A stretch of DNA of 64,000 bases from Capitella teleta (Eukaryota; Annelida; Polychaeta; Capitellidae), in the NCBI GenBank assembly GCA_000328365.1, contig KB305379.1, forward strand, positions 8,857 through 72,856, in the 5' to 3' direction. Below the pieces are notes generated by a model. It did not search any database, was not told the DNA's origin, and worked only from the letters and a program-made list of their open reading frames with translations. The number at the start of each line of letters is the position of its first letter. Position 1 is the stretch's first letter. This document shows, piece by piece, positions 35,705-47,300 of the stretch. The translations under genes were made by a program, and so were the position numbers.

Positions 35705-38700
35705 ATGGAAGATCTGCATGAACAATGTTTGAAAGCCAACCGGGAGTGGATGTTGAAAAATGTGGAATTGTCTGAAGACCTACTTGGATATTTGGTTTGG
35801 ATAGATGGAGAGAGTGGGGTGATATCGGATGAACATGAAGCAGTCATTAGAGTGAGCATCAAAGTTTGCATTCTTGCTTGCATAAAGCTCTTCAGATTGA
35901 TAGAGAACCAACGATAAGAGGAATAAAAGACAACTGAGTCGCCATTCGTTGACATCTACACTGTTATTAGACGTTTTCTTCGTTCTCTCCCACTGAACAG
36001 TTTCGAACGGGGGTATATGACATAATATAACATAACATATGTCAAAAGCTTAAACACCCACTCTCCATCCTCCCTGTCTATTTTTAGGCTAAGGTAAAGA
36101 ATGAAACAAGGAAAGTGGCAGTGTCACATTTCCTCCGTGAGATACTCCCTCTCTGTGGAGCAAAAGCTTTCCATAATTATTTGAAAGCTCTTCAAAATTC
36201 GGGCCAGGGGCATGTGGCTGACCATTTGAATGGTTGGTTGGAGAGAAAGCGCGCACCATCAAATGAAGAAATTCTCCGTGACATAGGTGCGGCACATAAT
36301 AATTTGTATTTACAATAATTTCCTGTTCGATTTCAGAAAAGGGTAATAGTGAGATGAAGATAACATTGCAAGTCGGGAAGCCGGTTCAATCCACCCAGGT
36401 TACTAATTTAAAGCTGCCACTGATAGCTTATGCTTTGTGTTTGTGACTCATGCAGGAGTGCTACACAGTAACCCGCAAGCTGAGAGGGCTTGCTGTGATC
36501 ATCAATAACATGAAATTTGACAACGAAGAAAGTACTCCAGCACGTAAAGGTTCGGAATATGACGTCATAAATATGAAAAATCTCTTTGATGGATTACACT
36601 TTGAAGTAAGAGAACATCACAACAAGAATGCTCAGGTAGGCTTATGCATTTGAGTAATAGCCATGCTTATTTATTCAGAAGGCGTGCCTTATTTCGTTTC
36701 AAATATCAAGTATTATGCATTGTAAATTTATGAATTCAAAGATAAGTAGGTCAGGCTTCAGCCATCACCGGCTAAATCGTTTGGTCACTAAAGGCCGAAT
36801 TCTCGCTCATGAAGGGTAGGTAAAGGAGATGTGAGTTACAAAAGTCCTTGCGTGTCGGCGTCAAGGTAGGCCATATGACTATAAAATGAAAATGCTACTT
36901 TTCTTCAAGCTTGACGCCGACACACAATGCTTCCAGGTAACCCACTATAACCCACACCTACCCATCTCAAACGAGAATTTGGCCAATTCAAATTCAAATT
37001 CGCTGATTTTGTGGCGGTCATGTACTGCACAAAGTTGGGGTTGAGTTTATTGCAGTAATTTCATGCTGATAATGAAATGAGTGGTTGGGTGGATTAGACA
37101 TGCTGATCGAGTTCTCCATGGATGACAAAGTGATCTGACAGAAGCTCACATACACACACATAATTCACCAGATCACGTACTGCCAAAGTTTGGAATGAGA
37201 AAATCGATCGGCAAAATAGCAAATGCAAATAGATTCAACACATGGCGGGTACGCTCATGTCTCATATCATTATTCATACCCCTCTCGAGCAAAATATGTT
37301 GACTTCTCGCGTGTCGCTCTTCTCAATCGACCCGATTAAGCAAGCTATAACTGTGATATTTCACACCACGGTCTTGAATGAATATCAAAGCTGATTGTGT
37401 AGCTGCTCTGTTGTCGAGCAGGCCGCCGATTTCAAAGTGGCAATCGGTTCCTTTATCTTTTGTTTGTGCAGAGACAAAAGAAACGATTACAGTAATCATG
37501 CCGCCAAAGAGATCAATCGCCAACATTCTCATCCGACAATGACATAATTGATACCATTAAAAAATCTAAATCAGCCCAAACAGGTTCGAATGACGATGAC
37601 GACGATGAGGAAAACAACACAGCGACCTACCTACGCAGCAGCAATGAAGTCGTTGGAGCAATCCTGTGCAAATGCAGATGATGTGTTCTAACACCTCACT
37701 TCACTGCATAGATTTACCTCAGCATCGCAGCATAAGCTTAAACAATCCACTATTGAATCTTTTTTTACTAAGTGATTGCATGTCATGATGCGTTAATTTT
37801 ATGCCGTGAAAAAGCATCAACAAACCTTTTTGTCAGGTGTTGACACACAAGTTCCATTTACATCTCCTTAATTACATTATGATGTGTCATGGCGTGCATC
37901 ATTACGTCAATTAATGAATCATAACGTTTTTTCTCTCGGAAGAATTGAATGTTCTCCTCATATACAGAACTCCTGATATTACGAACTAATTTTTATGTCC
38001 CTGAAGGTTCGTAATAACGAGCTTTGACTGTAATTATAAAGCATTTATGTGCTCGGCCTTTCTACATAATTATGTAGTGTTATCGTCGCATGTACCTGCA
38101 TATAATTATGCGTTCAGGCCCAAAAAATGGTACTTCTTTTGAAATTATGTTCTGAATTTTATTTAAAAAATTTAAACCTTTCTTTTCCACTTCTCAGGAA
38201 ATCCTTGAATGCTTGAAAGAAGATAAACGAACTCTGCCAGACAGTGACATTTTTGTGGCTGTCATCATGTCAGATGGATCAAAAAACTGTGTTTATGGCA
38301 CCGATGGCAAAAGAGTTCAAATTGAAGATATTACCACCATATTCAATGAGAAGAACTGCCCAAAATTGCGGGAGACGCCTAAGATTTTTTTCATACAAGC
38401 TTGTCAAGATGGTAATTTAAGTCATGGCAATCAATAAAATGCAAAACTAGTCAATGTTATAAACATTAAAGAAGCCAATCTTCCAATAATCACAATTCTG
38501 GTATTCAATTCAGAAGATGCCCGCAGGCACAGTGGAGGGGGTGAGAGTGCAAGCTCCTCAATGGCCGAACTGAGTCAAGATGTGACAGATACCACTGAAA
38601 GCGATCAACTACATCAATTTGTGGTCGCACCAGGTGCCCAAGCGAATTGATTAACCGGTTCATAAATGTATTATGGAATATTTTTACAGGTGACTTGGCC

Positions 38701-38981
38701 TGGCGTAATATTCATCTTGGATCTTATCTAATTCGCACAATTGTTGCTGTCTTCAACCATTACGCTCATTTGGAGCACTTTGAAGACATGATTCTGAGGG
38801 TGGGTGGCACCGATTATAGCCCATTATATGTTAGATAATTATGTAATCCCAATGTATTTTATACACACAGGTGACGGCTGTCATGGCACTATGGGGGAAG
38901 AAACGCGAATTGAAGATGAGTGTAAAGAAAGTTGGAACCCTCACAAAGAAGCTATATTTTTGCCCTAAGTATTGCGAGTGA
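35705..38981 (+). CDS. CARD-containing caspase homologue with Asp in place of the catalytic His
   Basis: Exons 35705-35851, 36088-36286, 36337-36371, 36456-36635, 38198-38411, 38514-38633, 38690-38799 and 38871-38981 join in phase to 371 residues. Residues about 5-95 form a CARD (NREWMLKNVEL, LLGYLVW, HLNGWLERK), the adaptor-binding domain of initiator caspases. The large subunit follows with RGLAVIINN, RKGSEYDVINM (S1-pocket Arg kept) and FFIQACQD (Cys256 kept). The dyad motif, normally SHG, reads IMSDGS, with Asp213 where His belongs. The small subunit has AWRN (second S1 Arg) and YLIRTIVAVF. A linker rich in Ser and Asp lies between the subunits. It may be a regulatory pseudo-caspase or a weak enzyme; one base change (CAT to GAT) would explain it. 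An AATAAA lies at 38990. Confidence 0.93.
36793..36984. mobile_element. MITE with about 75-bp inverted arms in a caspase intron
   Basis: The left end 'ggccgaattctcg' pairs with the right end 'cgagaatttggcc', and the inner arms 'gtgtcggcgtcaag' and 'cttgacgccgacac' pair perfectly around a loop of about 45 bases. The two arms match over most of about 75 bp, so almost the whole element can fold into one hairpin. It has no coding capacity. A partial relative occurs at 33163-33285. The superfamily is not clear from the ends. Confidence 0.85.
37990..38031 (+). repeat. Pogo/Tigger-like terminal repeat remnant
   Basis: 'gttcgtaataacgagctttgactgta' ends in TA, and its reverse complement begins CAGTCAAAGCTCGTTATTACGA, the style of pogo/Tigger inverted ends. 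The same end occurs at 62644-62670. A facing left end was not found. Confidence 0.5.
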
Positions 38982-38989
38982 AGAGAAAG

Positions 38990-38995
38990 AATAAA
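38990..38995 (+). promoter_or_regulatory. AATAAA polyadenylation signal of the caspase gene
   Basis: Canonical signal nine bases after the stop codon, followed by a T/G-rich stretch; it implies a very short 3' UTR. Confidence 0.6.
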
Positions 38996-39312
38996 GAGGT
39001 TTTGTATATGTACATGAAATTCATTAAAAATACAGATTCAACCATGAATAAGTTATTTTTAATTTTCATGTACAATTACTCTGCTTTAACATCATTTTTC
39101 ACCTAATTAGCTAAGGTTTGAAAAAGTATGTCTAAGAATATCATTATAAGGCTTTGATCATCACAGAACTTATGGATCGCAAATGCTCAGCAGATCACAA
39201 TATTTATTCATACCAGTAAGTAAGCATGTCAGAGAGTAAGCATGTCATCCACTTTTGTATAATAAAATATTAAATCTCAGTAAAATTGTACAATTCAATT
39301 CTTCTAGTTTGT

Positions 39313-40015
39313 GGTCCCTTGAAAAGGATGATTTGGTTGTGGCGCCTTGAAAAGGACGGTTGGTTGTGTCACCTTGATATAGGGCGGTTGATTGTGGCGC
39401 CTTTGAAAGGACGGTTGATTGTGGCACCTTGATTAGGGCAGTTAGTTGTGACACCTTGATAAAGGGCGGTTGGTTGTGACGCTTTGATGAGAGCAGTGGG
39501 TTATGGCGCCTTGATAAAGGGCGGTTGGTTGTGGCGCCTTGATAAAACGCGGTTGGTTGTGGCGCTTTGGTGAGACCATTGGTTGGGGTGCCTCAAAGAG
39601 AATGATTTGGTTGTGGCGTCTTGATGAAGGCAGTTGGTTGTAGCATGTTGATAAAGGGCGGTTGGTTGTGGTGCCTTGATGAGGGCGGTGGCTTTGATGA
39701 GGCCATTGGTTGGGGCGCCTTGAAGAGGGTGATTTGGTTGTGGCATCTTGAAGAGGGCGTGGGTTGTGGCGCCCTGATAAAGGGCGGTTGGTTGTGACGC
39801 CTTGATGAGGGCGGTGGGTTGTGGCGCCCTGATGAAGAGCGGATGGTTGTGGCGCCTTGATGAGGTGGTTAGTTGGGGCGCCTTGAAGAGGGTGATTTGG
39901 TTGTGGCGTCTTGAAGAGGGCGGTGGGTTGTGGCGCCCTGATAAAGGGCGGTTGGTGGTGGCGCCTTGATAAGGGTGATTTGGTTGTGGCACCTTGAAAA
40001 AGGCAGTTGCCCAGC
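39313..40015 (+). repeat. Minisatellite of about 28-bp units, roughly 25 copies
   Basis: The unit is close to 'tggcgccttgataaagggcgg' plus 'ttggttg', with variants carrying 'gatgaggg' or 'gaaaagga' and a few truncated units. The unit is one base more than a multiple of three, so each reading frame on the minus strand stays open and cycles through the same 28-residue peptide (with words such as GATTNRPLS and KAPQPTALYQ). Much more GC-rich than its surroundings. I regard it as non-coding. Confidence 0.92.
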
Positions 40016-40539
40016 CAACATTTGAATGGTGGTCCGAAACTGGCCAATTTCGGACGCTAAGAGCGGCCCGGAAGAGGACAAAAGTAATGCCGATGTTACT
40101 ACCTTGCGGCCGTGCAGCAGTCCCGATGCCGGCAAACATGGTGGCGTCGACACTGTTCTGCAAATGCTTGAGAGATTATAAAACCGTTAATTGCTCTGAT
40201 CAAAAACTGCGGTCGCCGTGCTGCAGGACGTCCTCCTTCCAAAAGGCAGTTTAGTGGCGTACATTTTAAGTGGATTAATTACATAATCTGGTTAACTCCC
40301 ATTCTGGTTGTTACATAATGAGTCACGACTGCAATGTTTACATTTCAGCTCATCAATCTCGACCAGACTTGTTTACTCAAATGTAATAAAATAGTGGCTT
40401 TGTAATATTAAATTAGCACTAATAACTATATATTGCTCTCTCATGGGGATGAGAGAAATCCAGCACATGAAGCAAAATTCATATATATACACATATTTTT
40501 ATTAATATCAATGACAAATGAGAAGAAAATAAAAAATAA

Positions 40540-40589
40540 NNNNNNNNNNNNNNNNNNNNNNNNNNNNNNNNNNNNNNNNNNNNNNNNNN
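40540..40589. other. Assembly gap (50 N)
   Basis: Run of N; the size may be arbitrary. Confidence 1.
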
Positions 40590-41432
40590 CTCTTCACCGC
40601 CATTCCACGAGGTATAAATAATAATTAATGAAACATGTATTTAGATTAAGTTCTTATCTCTTTCAGAAACACGCTCATCAACATGAGGGATCGCATTAAT
40701 GTACGAGAGACAAACAGTGTCACCCACATTTGCGTCACAGGAGTGATCGATTTAGTCCTGTCTCTCATTTAATTTACATAAATATCCACACTCAACTCTT
40801 TTCTCTTGTTTCCATTTACAGTGAAACCGCGATATACCGTCAATCGTTTAACGAGGGCCGCGCTTAACAGCAGCATTTAGCCTGTCTATATCGATGTTAA
40901 GCACCTCGTTATAACAGAACCCTTGGTTTCCGGCACCGACAGGGCTTCCCCTGTGACAAAACTAAGTTTTATGCCTAAAAGTGCATTTTTATACCGACCC
41001 TGACATATTCTTCAGTTTGATTGACTTTACTGATAACCGACGCGTTAACCCTTACCACTAAAATGATTTCACTTAAAGCTCCTTGTTTTGAGCGGGAGGT
41101 GTCTTTTCAGCCAATCGTGGCGAGTGCTGCATGACACAGGTGTGTTAAAAATTTAAAGACGTGATCTCTAATTATCATTGAGTCAATTGAAAACTCGCAC
41201 GATTGAAGATTTAACGGGCGGTGCATGTTAGATAATCAATTAAAAAGGCGCTGCGTTGAAAACAGACGGGCGTTTGACTCGAGGTTAACTGACACACGCT
41301 GCGACATGGATCCCCGGAGTGCATAAGATCAAAGAAAAGTTATGATGGAGACAACGGCTTATGGAGTCAAGGCGGGAAACAAGGGGGATAAAAGGCCATG
41401 GGCCAGAGACAATTTTCATCAGATTCCCTTCT

Positions 41433-41548
<116 letters not shown>

Positions 41549-41705
41549 TGTATTCAATCATAACATAAAAGGTGCAAAAATAACGTAGTGGCAGAAGCGT
41601 GATCACTTTTGCGCCACGTGAAAAGTACAGAAAAAAGAAGAGAGAAAATAATAGTTATAACGAATCTTGCACAACGCGAGTGACACAAAAAAACCCCAAA
41701 TAAAC

Positions 41706-41933
<228 letters not shown>

Positions 41934-42922
41934 GTTTATTTGTTATGTATGTATTAGTATTAGTATTATGTATTAGTTTATTATATATGTATATATATAT
42001 AACTCTTTTAGACTACTTTTCCCAATTTCAAAGTTCAAAGTAAAAAAATTCTAAATCAGAAATAATAAATACAACGTGCATTTCAAAATAAAGAGATCGT
42101 TTGAAAAATAAATGCTTTTGTGAATTCATAACGTCCTGCGACCATAACGTATTCATAACGTTCACATGAGTATTTTTTTTTTACTCCTGAGAGACCTTCT
42201 TTGGAGAACCGACAGCCGCGCAAAACGACACAAAATTGGCTGTGTCGAATGCTGTCGTTATATCGCGGTTCCACTGTATAATATTTCTAGCATGCATAAC
42301 AAGTTGACAGCCAAAACTCACGAGACTTTAGTTGAAACTGAAACTGTTCCATAACTTCCAGGTTCTCGGTTGTGACCTCCTTATCCATTGGGCCGAAACG
42401 AGGTTTGGATCATGACGTCACGGTCCAAATTAAAGTTGAAAGAAAAACAGGCCCCAGTTCATCGCCAATTCCGCTCGCTGCTATCAAAAACGTACACCCA
42501 ACCTCTTCGCCAGGTCAGGTCAGGTCAGGTCGTAATATTTGAGTCCTTTTATAACATGACTATTCCACCATTTGTTTGTCGCTTGTGCCAAAACTAAACG
42601 CCATGGCGCGCGAATAGCAGACGAATTATGTGCGTAGAAATAGACGCTTCGTGTCGTGTGATTAAGAAGCCGACAGGAAGTGCTTTTCACTGAAGGAAAA
42701 CTGCACCAGTTTCTGTCAAACTGCAATTTCGTCTAATTTATTGTGAGATACGATATTTGTACGATTTCATTGATCTCGAGAGTTCGGTTCACTCGTGTTG
42801 GTTGTACTGGTTTTGTTGCCACAGGATCCTATGCTAACCAACTGCCACAGGCAGCTAAAATGAGTAACTGGCTCAGGCAGTCTAGCTTAGTAGCTAGTAC
42901 TAGTAGTAGTACTAGTAGCAGT

Positions 42923-42979
42923 AGCTCCCCAAGGGTAGCGGAGCAGTTTTGTGTGCACTACGCTACGGCTTGGGGAGCT
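42923..42979 (+). repeat. Fold-back element, 57 bp (mirror copy at 53937-54000)
   Basis: It begins AGCTCCCCAAG and ends CTTGGGGAGCT; the inner words GGTAGCGGAG and CTACGCTACGG also pair imperfectly, so the arms extend to about 22 bp. It is the reverse complement of the element at 53937-54000 apart from the loop. It lies about 1.4 kb upstream of the UBA6 start codon. Confidence 0.85.
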
Positions 42980-43963
42980 ATAGTAGTAGTAGCTGACATA
43001 CTCACATAGGGCGTGATGATCGTTGTGTTACGCTCAGTTGGCCGCTCCGTGGTGTGGCCGTCGTCTGCTTGTTAGACAATGACGTGATGATAGGCCTGCT
43101 ACAGTGAGACCAAGGTACGCAGACCTCGCCCGATTTATCTGTGCTACAGGCACTCAGGCAGTCCATCAGTTAGTGAGTTACTGAGTCCGGTCACTCAGTC
43201 AGGGACCAACTTGGTGACTAACTTAGTCAGTCAGTGACTGACAAACTGAGTCAGTTGTGTTCAAGTCTTCGAGTATTATAGCTCCAGTATGGCTGATAAT
43301 CACTCATTTAATCAGTCTCCAGTTATTTGCTTATCTATGATCTAGTCATCTGTGAAACATGTCAAAGCAGGGCGGCGGGCCAGAAACGAGACTTGCCCCC
43401 TCGCCAATGGCCACTCAAAATGTTCCCAACCATGTCAAATATCATAGATGGTTACCCAGATGGCATGTTAAATTTTAGCCCCTCTAAATAGGACATAAAT
43501 GGCCCATTTTATTTGAAAACTCAAACAATTTTAATATTTTACATCATTATAGAGCCCTGGATGGAAGGCAAGTGACCAGAGAGTCATTTGACTCTTGCTG
43601 TATCAGTGTAGGAAATCAACTCTCCCCTAATTAATCTAGAGATTAAGTTTATATATATTATAGTTTATGGTCCTATCTCGCTTCTCAAGCACTCCATATG
43701 TGCTATATATCTCTCCCACTACCTTTGGCGAGCTAGGTCCTACCAGACCAAGTAATTCTGCCACTGGATTGGTTGATTTCACTGGGTGTAGATAAACGTA
43801 GAAAAGTCCTGGCCATCACTTGAAGATCTTTTAATCTCAGTTCAATTCGAGAGCTGACAAGAGTTGTTTGAAATGGGTTTTATGATTGCATTTTTTGGTT
43901 TTAGGTTGTCATTGCTCTAGTCTAATCTCTCTTTGTTCTGCTTTAATCTGATCAATGTGAATA

Positions 43964-44343
43964 CAGTCTGACCCCGTTAATCCGCCCTACTCTATTCCCA
44001 TGGAAACAGGCGGGAAAGGAAGGAATCAACACGTCAACGATACCCGCATTTGATTCCCTTGTTTAATTAACCTCCTAAACGTTGAACAAGCGAAGGGGCA
44101 CCATTTGTTGATTAATTGACCTGACTTGAAAGAACACATTACGATATTTCGTAGGGCAGATTACATAAGTAATTTATAATGGTACAGTGTAGATTTGTTC
44201 CTGAGAATCGTGGTCGGATGTTGATTAACGAAAAGGGCGGATTACATGACCCAATTAACATTACAAACTATTCGTCCCTGGGATTTTAGGACGGATTACG
44301 AAAAGGCCGGATTACATGACGGAGGATTAACAGGGTCTGACTG
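43964..44343. mobile_element. TA-flanked MITE, about 380 bp, next to the UBA6 start
   Basis: Left end CAGTCTGACCCCGTTAATCC and right end GGATTAACAGGGTCTGACTG are inverted repeats with two mismatches over 20 bp, each flanked by TA. This is again the pogo/Tigger style of end. No transposase frame is present; the interior repeats 'ggattac' words in several places. The right end is 42 bases upstream of the UBA6 ATG and just outside an acceptor-like 'tttccctgcag', so the element probably lies in a 5' UTR intron or the promoter. Confidence 0.85.
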
Positions 44344-44385
44344 TATCTTGTGAAAACTGAATTTCCCTGCAGATTACTGAACAGC

Positions 44386-47300
44386 ATGGCTGAATTGATA
44401 GATGACGCCCTATACAGGTAAACAATGACCTCTTCAATTGCTTGACCCTTGACCTCAATCTGCTTGACCTTTGTCCTTCAGTCGTCAGCTCTATGTTCTG
44501 GGCGATGGAGCTATGCAGCGTATGGCCAAGTCGTCAGTTCTGATTTGTGGTATGGGGGGATTGGGCGTTGAAATTGGTCAGTCATCTCTCTCATTGTTTG
44601 CCTCAAATCACGCATTTCACTTTCAGCCAAGAATGTCGTTTTGGCTGGAGTCAAGGTCAGATCTTTTCTCTCCCGCTTTCAGCGTTTGTTGATGTGTGAT
44701 TTATTGCAGTCCCTGACCATCCAAGATGACCGCAAAGCGTCCGTCGCGGATTTAAACTCTCAATTTTTCATCACTGAAGAAGATGTGGCCAGAGGCGCTA
44801 AGCGGTATTTATCAGATTATTAATTCATTATTTAATTAATTAATCTATGTGTTTTCTTTTATGAATTGTATTTATTCGCAGGGCTGAAGCGAGCAGGAAT
44901 CGCTTGGCTGATCTGAATCCTTACGTTAGCATTGAAGTCCGTAATGATCCGTTGGATATGACCTCTGACCTGACCTACATGGCTGGCTACCAGTGTGTGA
45001 TTCTGACCGAATGCAGCCTTGACCTACAGCTAAAGGTCAACGCGTTCTGCCGCCAGCAATCAACAATTAGGGTGCGTTGATTTTTTGTCAATTTGCGACC
45101 TTGAACCGACGTAATTTCAGTTCATTTCTGCCGATGTCTTTGGCGTTTTTGCTTCGCTTTTCTGTGATTTTGGCGACGATTTTGAGGTTGTGGACACGAA
45201 CGGAGAAGAATGCAAAGATGCCTTCATCCATAGCATCTCAAAGGTCAGTTAACGTGGCTCACTTGAAAATGTGAAAATTGTGTTGTGGCAGGAGAACCCA
45301 GGGCTTGTCACCTGCTTGGAGAACCGCATGCATGGTTTTGAAACTGGAGACACCGTGACCTTCAAGGAGGTCAAGGGCATGACCGCCCTCAATGGCACGC
45401 AGTGCAACATCAGAGGTATTCACCCATGACCTCAGTCTCCTCCTCTTGACCTCTTGACCTTGCAGTTGTCTCGCCTTTCGCCTTCACCATCTGCGACACG
45501 AGTGAGTTCAGTGAGTACACAGACGGCGGCATCTGTTCGCAAGTGAAGATTCCTCAGCGCATGTCATTCGTGAGTTCTGCCAGCGTCAGTTCCTCTCTTT
45601 ATTCGTCTGTTTTTCAGAATTCCCTCTCCACTGAGTTGAACACTCCTTCTTTGCTATTGGCCGACCTGAGTAAGACAGAGTCACCCGCCAATATCCACCT
45701 TGGACTGTGTGCTATGCACTCCTTCGCCAGTCAGAGCGGCCGTTTGCCCCACGCATGGTACATCAAGTCAATTGCTTTGATTGGATTCTTAGCAAATTAA
45801 TTTTCAGGTCTGCTGAAGATGCGGATTCGCTCGTTTTAATTGCCAAAGAAATAAATCAAAATTCAGCTGAAAAGGTTTGCAGGCAAAAAAGAAGTAAAAC
45901 TTTATGACATTCGTCTCTCAGGTGGAGAATGTGAATGAAAGTTTATTGCGTAACATCTCATTGACGTGTCGTGGCTGCCTCCCCCCTCTCTGCGCTGTTG
46001 TTGGGGGCATCGCCGCTCAGGAGACTCTGAAGGCGCTCACGGGAAAATTCAGTCCCCTGCGCCAATGGGTGAGAGCGAGATTATGTCAAGTTGCTGCTCA
46101 ACACAATCTCTCTTCAGCTGATGTTGGATGCTATTGAAGTTTTACCAGCTACAAAACCATTCAATGAGAAGTAACTTCATATCTTCAACCGGTTTTAATT
46201 TTTTTATGCCTTCTGGTTTTGCTTATCTAGGCAGGATCGTTACAATCCGTTGAGGATCTGTGTTGGAGATGAATTGTGTCAGCAACTGGCGAATTTGCGC
46301 CTTTTTATGGTTAGTGTTACCATGGTAACTGTGAGTGGGATCATGTCGTGACATTTGCCAGGTTGGATGTGGTGCGATTGGTTGTGAGATGCTCAAGAAT
46401 TACGCTCTTTTGGGAGTTGCTTCGTCACCACCAGGCGTCATCACCATCACCGACAACGACATCATTGAGAAGTCCAATCTGAATCGCCAATTTCTCTTCC
46501 GGCCACATCACATTCGAGTGAGATTTCTTTTTTTTTTGCTTTTCTAAATAATCTTCTTGAACTCACAGCAAGCCAAGAGCACAACGGCTGCTGCATCCAC
46601 CACGCAAATCAACCCAGGTAAGCACCACTCCCTCATTTCACTCATCAACAATTTCTCTTTCTTTAACAGGAATCTCGATTGAAGCCCATCAGCACAAAGG
46701 TACCTCTCGTTTAGAACGATGACGTCATAACTTGACCTGATTTCAGTCGGACCCCAGACCGAGGCTTCGGTCTTCACGGATGCATTTTTCCAGCAGCAGC
46801 ATCTCGTGGTGAATGCGCTCGACAATCTGGAGGCAAGGAGATACATGGACAGCCGCTGCGTCACCAACCAGCGCCCCCTGCTGGAGTCCGGCACCATGGG
46901 GTCAAAAGGTCATGTGCAGGTCATCGTGCCTCACCTCACTGAGTCGTACAGCAGCCAGGTCAGTGCTAGACAAAATTAGGGAGCAGTTGCCATGGTGATG
47001 ACCTAATTGCAGCGTGATCCCCCTGATGAAGACATTCCTTATTGCACGCTGAAGTCGTTCCCTGCTCAGATTGAGCACTGTATACAGTGGGCGAGGGATA
47101 AGGTTCGCTCCTCAAACTCCCTTTCTCGCTATATTTTAATCTTGGTTTTCCAGTTTGAGAGTTCTTTTTCCCAGAAACCGGCGCTTTTCAATAAGTTCTG
47201 GTCAGAGCACCCGGATTCGGACGCTTTGATTGCCGTGAGGTTTTATTTTCACTCCTCGCATTTGTTTGATTTTATTATATTTCAGCGCCTGAAAGGCGGG

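Noticed and set aside
39442-40163. Repetitive His/Pro/Thr-rich proteins of about 200 residues on the minus strand
   Set aside because: The frames come from the 28-bp minisatellite; no start context, splice sites or conserved flank was found.
46544-46897. 117-codon minus-strand frame inside UBA6
   Set aside because: Shadow of E1 exons and introns with no motif of its own.
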